Below are positions 57,466 through 64,000 of a DNA stretch of 64,000 nt, piece by piece; the first letter of the stretch is position 1; the number at the start of each line of letters is the position of its first letter. Source of the stretch: Candidatus Poribacteria bacterium (lineage in GTDB: Bacteria > Poribacteria > WGA-4E > WGA-3G); the NCBI GenBank assembly GCA_022828145.1, contig JAJEJA010000030.1, positions 1 through 64,000 of the forward strand, written 5' to 3'. Under the pieces are notes generated by a model, which was given only the letters and a program-made list of their open reading frames with translations, was not told the DNA's origin and did not search any database. The translations under genes were made by a program, and so were the position numbers.

Positions 57466-57776
57466 GGGTGTGTAAAGTTTTTTAGAAACAGTGGTGTGTG
57501 GGTGTGTAAAGTTTTTGTCCCTTAAGAAAAAGGATCGCTGAACCCTTGCTCCAGCGGAGCAATATGTCTATAGAAAAAGGATTGTCAACGGACTGCACTC
57601 CAGCGGAGTGCTATGTCTATAGAATCAGATAGAAACCGCAACACATACCAAGTCTCCCTAATCCGCGTTATCCGCGCAAATTCTTGATTGTGCTACCAAT
57701 ACCCCCAATCAAGGATGCATGTGGTTGTACGGGTTGTCTTCTCTTTAGTCCTGTAGGGACTAAAGAGAAGACAACC
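57466..57776. repeat. Cluster of dispersed repeats with a 20-bp perfect hairpin
   Basis: GGGTGTGTAAAGTTTTT occurs at 57466 and 57500. CTCCAGCGGAG.. followed by ATATGTCTATAGAA occurs at 57548-57575 and 57596-57624. GGTTGTCTTCTCTTTAGTCC (57732-57751) pairs perfectly with 57757-57776 around a 5-base loop, and its inner part matches the repeat at 50585. No gene is seen in 57414-57882. Confidence 0.85.
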
Positions 57777-57807
57777 TGTATAACCATAAGGATTTTGGCT
57801 GGAAAAA

Positions 57808-57857
57808 GAAAACAGCGGACACCGAACCGAAGTCCGCCGTCCACTGTTGTGTTAGGT
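57808..57857 (-). terminator. Likely rho-independent terminator of the lamin-tail gene
   Basis: On the minus strand AACAGTGGAC..GTCCGCTGTT forms a stem with one wobble pair and is followed by TTCTTTTTCC. It lies about 26 bases after the stop at 57883. Confidence 0.65.
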
Positions 57858-57882
57858 TAGTTAGATTTTCCCTGAATTAACC

Positions 57883-60800
57883 TCATCGTGAACTTTTCAA
57901 TTCGCTCCACGTCGTTGCCAGTTTGTTTTGCGGAGAAAGTAAACCTTTCAGACGTGTAGTGGCAAGCACTTGACGCTCACCCGCAAAAGATACATCTTCA
58001 ATTTGGTAATAGTAAATGACACCCTGTTTCGCAGTCGTATCTACCCATTTATAGGTTTGGCGTTCACCGGTTGTGCCAGCACCTCGTATCAACTGCCCGT
58101 TGACCTGTTCGAACTCACCATTCCGAGTATCACTGCGAAGGATATTAAATCCTGCATTATCCAATTCAGACTCAGTTGTCCAACGGATAACGACCTTACC
58201 ATCTTCTAAAGTTGGTCGGAAGAAGGATAAGGTGACAGGGAGCGGTGTGCCTTTGATATATCCAGGTGTGCCGATGTCAGAGTCGTCTCCATACCATATA
58301 TTTCTTGGGACTCTCCTGAATGCGGTATCAACAGCGTGTACCCACGCATATCCAGCAGGACGTTCTCTTTTTATCCCCATCGGTAGCACAGCACCTGTCA
58401 AATCACCTTCAATCGAACGATCCGGCACAGCGGGGCGAGGGCGACCGTCTGAATCTCTCAGACGAATCAAAGACGTGCGGTGACCGTCTTCTGTCAAGGC
58501 TGTCGACCAGTTCCAACTGAACGGGTCATCCAATCCAATACCTTGACGTAGATTAGCTGCTTGCCCATCAAGATTACCGACCTCATCGGATACAGATCCA
58601 TCACCATCAACGATACTGATGTAGAAACCGCCTTCCGCATTTAGGATGAGGTCTTTCCTGTTTGCCATACTAAATGCATTTGCTTTCTTCTCATAGATAC
58701 CGGAGACCCGTGTCGGCGGGAAATAATTCCTTTCTGAATTTCGATCTTCCGTAGAAACAATGAGCACCGTCTGATTGGGTGGAATGTAGCTAAACAGGTC
58801 TTTTAAGTTTATCGTAATGTTCAGGTTACGCTTAGATTCTTTCCATGAACCGGAGTCATGGTTCTCTATTATGATTTGCCATCCTGTTTTTGGATCGCTG
58901 GTATCAGCCGCGAGGTCAATCCCTCGTGTTTTAGAGGTATTGTAGAGTTCAATCCATTGCGCTGAACTTCTGGTACCGGTAGAAAGCATCAACTCACTGA
59001 CAATCAGTCTACCGCCATCAAGTTGCGGTAGTTTGCCTTTAGCGATATTGTTGTCGTACCCTGGCGTTCCGCTGTTTTGATCGTTTTTTCGGACCCTACG
59101 GTCATAACCGATTCCTGTAAATATAGCTTTCGACCAAGCGTCTTTGAGGAATCCCTGTATATTTGCGTCACGGATCCACACTGTACCGTCAGTGTTCAAG
59201 CGATCACCTTGAAGGAAATCAGCATCAGCTTGCGTATTTCCGTTGAGCGGGTAAACCTTTGTTTGCCAGATATCGCCCTGCGGTTGACCATCGTCTTTCT
59301 TTTCGTATGTCGGGGCAGGTGAATCGAGATCTAACACAGTGAAATCTGCATGAAGTGCCCCGGGCCCAGCAACATCTTGAACTTGGAAACCTGTTTCGTA
59401 TACATTTCTTCCTTCGCCAACATCCCACGGTTTATCATTGCGTAGGATCAGCAACCATCTATCATTACCCGGAATTGCAAGTTTGTTGTTATCCACAGTA
59501 AGGTATTGATGAGGGGCGGCACCAAGTACTTGACCATCAGCATCTAAAGTGATATCTTGCCCAGCAGCAAGCGGTGTTCGTAGGGGATCTTGATTGACCA
59601 ATAACAAATAGCCGCGCGCTGGGATGGATTCGTTGGGAAAACGAATGATTTCAGTTTCATTGCCGACACCGGTCGTGATCGTCAAAGCCCAGTCTTGAAG
59701 AGATTGATCAGAACCTGTCACATTACGCAGTTCAATCCAATCTAATGTGTCATCAGCGAGGTTACCGATTTCGTTGATAATGATTCTGTTTTTGGCTGGC
59801 GTATCTCTGCTCGGTGCTGTTCGTGGTGCGCGCACGCGGGTTGTACTATTTTCTCTACCGGGTGTGCCGAAAAAATTCCGTAGATACTGACTGGTCGCTG
59901 TACTCCAATGATTCGCATGCCAGCCATCATCATAGTTAACACGTTGCATTGTTTTGAACTCGCGTCGCGGGTTACCACTACTACCGTGCTGTCCTCTACC
60001 GATAATATCCCACGTAATCGTATAAGAAGGGATATTGCTCAATCTATCGGTTTCAGCAGGGGGTCCGGGATCCTGTTTTGACGTAATGAGTCTAATATCA
60101 GAAAACGCTGTCGGTGTAGTGGTTCTATTGTAAAGTTCAATCCACTGCTCTCTAAACAGGTTGTCAGTTGTGCCAAGGAAGTTTTCATCGTGTGCCCACA
60201 TCATTTCATTGATAACAACTTGGCGTTGGTTGCGATTTGTGTTATCATCATAACTGTCATCTTCCAGTTGGCTCCCCAATCTATTCGTTGTGCCGGGGAC
60301 GTTCACGCGTAAGTTAAGAGTGCCGCCATCTGCGAAAAGCGCGTAGAGATCCGGCATCAATGCTTCATCCGACACAGTACTCCATTCCACTTTGATAATC
60401 GTATCGGGTGCACGTAGTGCTGGCAGTGTTGGATAAACACCAGTTCCAAGAGCATCGTCATTTCCAGCAATAATCGCATATCCTAACCCCGCAAGGTAAT
60501 TGGTAGCGTGCGTCAGTTTCTGTCCCGAAAATTCAAGTGTTGTTGAATCTATAAGATTACTCACAACGAAGTTTTGATACCCTGTTAAAGTAAAGTCTAT
60601 AGAGGTTGAATCAGTCACGTTTGTCCACGTTATTTGGTATGTCTTGGGATTATTATCATCTCCCTCACTAAACGTAACGTCCGTGGATGGGGTCAGCACA
60701 ACTAAATCATCTACTGTCGGTTGCGGGTCAGGTGTGACATTGTACGTTAATGTTATAACCGTTGATGAATCGTCAGCTGTCGTTATTGGATCGTCAGTTG

Positions 60801-60900
60801 TATGCACACCATCAACTGTTATTTCTACAATTGCTTTTACAGGCGTTGCAACAAAAGCAAACGCTACGATGAGTAAAAGACTTAAGACAACTTTTTTCAT
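57883..60900 (-). CDS. Large secreted lamin-tail-domain protein with FN3-like end and TWSELK tag
   Basis: The ATG at 60900 follows AAGGAG and begins the signal peptide MKKVVLSLLLIVAFAFVATPVKA, so the track start at 60918 is rejected; 1005 aa. An N-terminal Ig-like region is followed by at least three lamin-tail (LTD) modules, recognisable by VINEMMWAHDE..QWIELYNRT, IIINEIGNLADDTLDWIELRN and IVSELMLSTG..QWIELYNTS. The last ~125 residues are an FN3-like domain with WTTESELDNAGFNILRS, ending NKLATTWSELKSSR. The same final domain and tag end the neighbouring protein. No catalytic motif is seen; a structural or adhesive surface role is likely. Confidence 0.88.
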   Translation of the reverse strand: MKKVVLSLLLIVAFAFVATPVKAIVEITVDGVHTTDDPITTADDSSTVITLTYNVTPDPQPTVDDLVVLTPSTDVTFSEGDDNNPKTYQITWTNVTDSTSIDFTLTGYQNFVVSNLIDSTTLEFSGQKLTHATNYLAGLGYAIIAGNDDALGTGVYPTLPALRAPDTIIKVEWSTVSDEALMPDLYALFADGGTLNLRVNVPGTTNRLGSQLEDDSYDDNTNRNQRQVVINEMMWAHDENFLGTTDNLFREQWIELYNRTTTPTAFSDIRLITSKQDPGPPAETDRLSNIPSYTITWDIIGRGQHGSSGNPRREFKTMQRVNYDDGWHANHWSTATSQYLRNFFGTPGRENSTTRVRAPRTAPSRDTPAKNRIIINEIGNLADDTLDWIELRNVTGSDQSLQDWALTITTGVGNETEIIRFPNESIPARGYLLLVNQDPLRTPLAAGQDITLDADGQVLGAAPHQYLTVDNNKLAIPGNDRWLLILRNDKPWDVGEGRNVYETGFQVQDVAGPGALHADFTVLDLDSPAPTYEKKDDGQPQGDIWQTKVYPLNGNTQADADFLQGDRLNTDGTVWIRDANIQGFLKDAWSKAIFTGIGYDRRVRKNDQNSGTPGYDNNIAKGKLPQLDGGRLIVSELMLSTGTRSSAQWIELYNTSKTRGIDLAADTSDPKTGWQIIIENHDSGSWKESKRNLNITINLKDLFSYIPPNQTVLIVSTEDRNSERNYFPPTRVSGIYEKKANAFSMANRKDLILNAEGGFYISIVDGDGSVSDEVGNLDGQAANLRQGIGLDDPFSWNWSTALTEDGHRTSLIRLRDSDGRPRPAVPDRSIEGDLTGAVLPMGIKRERPAGYAWVHAVDTAFRRVPRNIWYGDDSDIGTPGYIKGTPLPVTLSFFRPTLEDGKVVIRWTTESELDNAGFNILRSDTRNGEFEQVNGQLIRGAGTTGERQTYKWVDTTAKQGVIYYYQIEDVSFAGERQVLATTRLKGLLSPQNKLATTWSELKSSR

Positions 60901-60977
60901 TTTCTTCTCCTTAGACATTATAGTAAACCAATAGTTATCTTGACACTACGGTAGGTAATGAATTACGCGAATACAAT

Positions 60978-63900
60978 TTACTCTGGACTTTTGATAGAAG
61001 CCCATCTTGTTATAACTTTATTGTTAGGTGAAAAGAAACCTTTAACTTTTTGTGTTGCCAGGATTGCCCGTTTGCCCGCAAAGTCTACTTCTTCAATACG
61101 ATAATAGTAGGAAACATTCGGTTTTACGGTTGTATCAATGAATTGATAGGTGCTTTTTTGCCCGGTTGTACCTGCTCCTTTTATGAGCTTTGTATTGATG
61201 CGGCGGAAGTTCCGTGTTCTTGAGGTGCTACGGTAAATGTTGAAGCCGGCATTATTGAGTTCAGATTCCGTTGTCCAGTTGATAACGATTTCACCTTCAA
61301 CAAGCCGCGGTGAGAACTCGGAAAGTTCGACCGGTAACGGTTTACCACGCCGATATCCGGGCGTACCTAAATCGGTCTTATGCCCATAGTAAAGACCGAC
61401 AGGAAGCCGTTTGACAACATTAGCAGCTATCCACCCGTTACGTTTTGTGCCGGTGCGCGGTATCCCTTTATCAAAACGGCGTATCAGAGAAGCACGCACA
61501 TTGTCAATCAAACAGGTTGGAAGTTTCCATACTTCGCCCAAGATGTTAAGTGTTCCAATGTGGTCCACGAGTGTCCCTTGCGTATTCTGGAGTTTCAGCG
61601 AGAACCCATCATGGTTTATCAAACTTGTGGTATCAACTTCAGCTTGTAAGAGTTCTTCCGCATGCAAACTAATCAGTGAATACACGTCTTCATTCGAGAG
61701 TTTGCTCCCGCCGGAATGTCTATCGAAAGTGGACACTATAAGTCGACACTGCTGACTCGGTATAGTGAAGTCCTCTTTAAGCGTTATTGTTAATTCCACT
61801 GGCGTGGGTTTCATCTGTTCCCACTGAAGTTGCCAGCCACGCAGGTTGACTGCTGCGGTGCTGTTGTTATACAGTTCAATCCATAGCGGCAGTTCGTCTG
61901 CGCCACCTGTAGTCTCAAACATAAACTCGGTGATAATAACAGATTGTGTTGTTTCTTCTATAACAACATTCTCAGGATCCTCATCCGTAACAACAGTTTG
62001 AAATGTAAGTTCAGCGATCTGTGTGGGATCCCCTTCAGAGCTTGCTTTGACAGTGAGTCTATAGGTGCGTTGCTCGGTGAGTGCCCTGCGTGGAATCGTC
62101 ACCGGCACATCCTGAGCGACATCCGAACCAAGTTCCATGGAGGTTTGGCTCAAAACGATACCCGTAACATCACCTAACATCTCAAGATTTATGGTGTCTG
62201 CCACGGTACCGCTGTTTGTCACACGTAAAGTGTACGTTACATCATCAGTGGAATCTGGGGCAATAATCTGCGACTTGCTCCCGACCTCTTTGAGTGTCAA
62301 ACCGTACCGCAATGCCGAGATTTCCGAAGCAAACGTATCTACGATATTCAGGAAAAAGTATGATTCAACGTTTCCAACGCCGCCATCGGTTGCATATACA
62401 GTGTCTTCCCCCACACCCATACTTAGCGTTATCGGCAGTCTTCCCAAAATGGCTCTCGGCATCGACAGCAACACGCGATATGCACTACTGCTGCCCGCAA
62501 CCCGTTGAACGCTCTCTAATGTGATACCGTGTAAAGTGATGAGCCGCCCATCAATAACATCTCTTGCCTCTACTATTGTTAGTTCTGAGAGCGAAAAACT
62601 TTGGGCAGTCGGATCGGTTTTACTGCTGCTGACACTTTCTCCGAAATCAATTTTAAACAGCGCATACCCGTTTGGATCAGAATGAATGTCTACCAATTGT
62701 TCTAACAAAGGTGATGCCAGTTTTAATGCGTCATCCTCGTTAGAATAGATGCGAACCGCCGTTTCCGGCAAGTACTCATAATATGCAGGCGTTGCTGTCG
62801 GACGGTCTGAAGCACCTTTAACAATGACTATAACAGTGGCAGATGTCGTAACAGAAGTGTCAGGATCCGTTGTTGTCGGTGTTGCTGTGACAGTGATGAC
62901 ATAACGACCCGGGTTTGTGAGTGCTGTGCGCGGGACTGTCAAAGTGACATCTTGTGTCCCTCCTGCGCTGAGTGTAAAAGAACTGGTAGATAACGTCGCT
63001 GCACTAATATCGCCTGAGACAGCTAATGCTATATTCCAGTCGGGTGCCGTAGGAGTACTACAAAACAACGGCGGGGGCGGAAACGGATTTGGGAAACAGA
63101 CCGGTTCCAGATTTAACGCTGCTGAAAAGTACTCTTCTGCCTCTAAATCAAATGTTATATCTCCAGTATCACCCACTAAAGTCGTCCTCGTTGGACCATT
63201 AGCATCATCCACCAGAAGCGTGATCGCAGCACTTGGATCTTTGGTAACTGTAGTGGTCGTCGTAACTTGAATCGATTGTGTGATGCCGTGTCGGGAGGTC
63301 GCTGTAACGTAGATTACGTACGTGCCGGGAAGCTCTATCGCGTGTCGGGGGATCGTCAAGGTTACGTCTGTTGTCGCGCCCCCTGCAAGTGTTACCTCGT
63401 CTTCACTGAACGTTGCCTGACCAGATACATCGATCTTATCCTCCGTTGTATCCCCTGTTTTTGACAAGATAATCGTATCTTCAGCCTTACCTGGGTTTTT
63501 CACATATAAATTATAAGTTACATCGTCTGTGTCAGTCGTAAGGATCGCCTGTGTGTTGGTCCTATAAAGATTATAGAGTGTTTTACCTCGGACCTCTAAC
63601 ATATTGGTGTCCTCAACGATAACAGTCAGCGTAATGGAGCCTGGTGTAACCGTAACATTGGGGGGTGAGGTAACGGTTGCTGTAGCAGTAATTTCATACG
63701 TACCAACATCTGTGAGTGCTGTCCGCGGCACCGTTACCGTCAATAACCCGGGTGTGTCTGACCCTGCAAGCCAGGATTCTGTCGTCGGGCTAATTGTCGC
63801 ACTTGCCCCCGAAATCGTATACGTAAGGCCTATAGTATGTGTGAAGTCTCTGGTCGCACGCAGTTGAAAGGTTATATCGTTCGTATCAATCGTGCGTGTC

Positions 63901-64000
63901 GTGTATGTTATCGCTGGACTATCTGTGTCGGCTTCGAGCCCAACAGCCAACCCCCAACTAGTGCCGTGTAATCCAAAGATAGCTAAGAAAATGAAGCATA
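60978..64000 (-). CDS. Large secreted protein with repeated Ig-like domains, lamin-tail domain and TWxxIK tag (5' end outside window)
   Basis: The track gives a TTG start at 63950, but the frame stays open to base 64000 and the extra residues (CFIFLAIFGLHGTS) look like a signal-peptide core. The real start is therefore beyond the edge. At least four copies of a ~100-residue Ig/NEW3-like domain are present, each with a DxxDITF or DDVTY start and a (V/I)PRxALTxxGxYxIxVxA end. A single lamin-tail module follows (VIITEFMFETTGGADELPLWIELYNNS), then the FN3-like domain (WTTESELNNAGFNIYRS) and the end NKVITRWASIKSPE. It is transcribed in the same direction as the paralogue 77 bases downstream. Confidence 0.88.
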   Translation of the reverse strand, partial: CFIFLAIFGLHGTSWGLAVGLEADTDSPAITYTTRTIDTNDITFQLRATRDFTHTIGLTYTISGASATISPTTESWLAGSDTPGLLTVTVPRTALTDVGTYEITATATVTSPPNVTVTPGSITLTVIVEDTNMLEVRGKTLYNLYRTNTQAILTTDTDDVTYNLYVKNPGKAEDTIILSKTGDTTEDKIDVSGQATFSEDEVTLAGGATTDVTLTIPRHAIELPGTYVIYVTATSRHGITQSIQVTTTTTVTKDPSAAITLLVDDANGPTRTTLVGDTGDITFDLEAEEYFSAALNLEPVCFPNPFPPPPLFCSTPTAPDWNIALAVSGDISAATLSTSSFTLSAGGTQDVTLTVPRTALTNPGRYVITVTATPTTTDPDTSVTTSATVIVIVKGASDRPTATPAYYEYLPETAVRIYSNEDDALKLASPLLEQLVDIHSDPNGYALFKIDFGESVSSSKTDPTAQSFSLSELTIVEARDVIDGRLITLHGITLESVQRVAGSSSAYRVLLSMPRAILGRLPITLSMGVGEDTVYATDGGVGNVESYFFLNIVDTFASEISALRYGLTLKEVGSKSQIIAPDSTDDVTYTLRVTNSGTVADTINLEMLGDVTGIVLSQTSMELGSDVAQDVPVTIPRRALTEQRTYRLTVKASSEGDPTQIAELTFQTVVTDEDPENVVIEETTQSVIITEFMFETTGGADELPLWIELYNNSTAAVNLRGWQLQWEQMKPTPVELTITLKEDFTIPSQQCRLIVSTFDRHSGGSKLSNEDVYSLISLHAEELLQAEVDTTSLINHDGFSLKLQNTQGTLVDHIGTLNILGEVWKLPTCLIDNVRASLIRRFDKGIPRTGTKRNGWIAANVVKRLPVGLYYGHKTDLGTPGYRRGKPLPVELSEFSPRLVEGEIVINWTTESELNNAGFNIYRSTSRTRNFRRINTKLIKGAGTTGQKSTYQFIDTTVKPNVSYYYRIEEVDFAGKRAILATQKVKGFFSPNNKVITRWASIKSPE

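Noticed and set aside
63950-63950. TTG as the true start of the last gene
   Set aside because: The frame is open past it to the window edge and the upstream codons form a signal-peptide core.

Overview
The window looks like a contig from an uncultured bacterium of the Candidatus Poribacteria type. This is an inference from gene content and style, not from a marker gene; there is no rRNA or tRNA here. Supporting features are AT-rich DNA, paralogous giant polytopic membrane proteins, PhyH dioxygenase, Gfo/Idh, ThuA and enolase-superfamily genes, a Uma2 nuclease, SUMF1 and lamin-tail domain proteins, a cohesin/dockerin protein, and many short palindromic repeats between genes. Sigma70-like promoters (TTGACW-N16..18-TATAAT) and AGGAGG-type ribosome sites are readable in several places.

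Layout. 0-12 kb: a cut-off membrane-anchored protein, a small unknown gene, a ~633-aa polytopic membrane protein, endonuclease III, a large membrane protein with a C-terminal beta domain, ATP sulfurylase, a zinc alcohol dehydrogenase, an archaeal-type 4-phosphopantoate--beta-alanine ligase, and a second copy of the polytopic family. 12-20 kb: BrkB/YihY protein, AlkD-like repair protein, DapA-family aldolase, RqcH/NFACT protein, a secreted protein with a C-terminal TWGxLK tag, GroEL without GroES. 20-25 kb: two small unknown genes and a heme/siroheme operon hemA-hemC-cobA/hemD. 25-35.5 kb: Nramp-like transporter, two lipoproteins (one with two leucine-rich repeat arrays), PhyH dioxygenase, a cohesin+dockerin protein, an aldo/keto reductase, PAP2 phosphatase, two tandem MscS channels.

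35.7-46.8 kb is one minus-strand operon, nuoABCDHIJKLMN, for an 11-subunit complex I. The NADH-oxidising subunits NuoE, NuoF and NuoG are not in it. 47-54 kb holds a PHP hydrolase, a lipoprotein, enolase-superfamily and ThuA genes, a Gfo/Idh dehydrogenase, a second enolase-superfamily protein, and a repeat-rich gap with a possible 135-bp MITE-like element. 54-64 kb holds a Uma2 nuclease, a lipoprotein, a membrane protein, two apparent 5'-truncated gene fragments, and two ~1000-aa secreted lamin-tail proteins; the last runs off the window.

The most interesting signals are (1) a shared C-terminal tag, roughly [KR][LV]xxTWxx[LI]K, on four otherwise different proteins, which may be an undescribed sorting or anchoring signal; (2) an archaeal-type coenzyme A biosynthesis enzyme in a bacterial setting; (3) complex I without its NADH module and with unusual insertions in NuoI and NuoL; and (4) several families of dispersed palindromic repeats, one of which has become the coding C-terminus of a repair gene. 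Start codons were moved from the ORF track where a ribosome site, a signal peptide or a paralogue pointed to an internal ATG.
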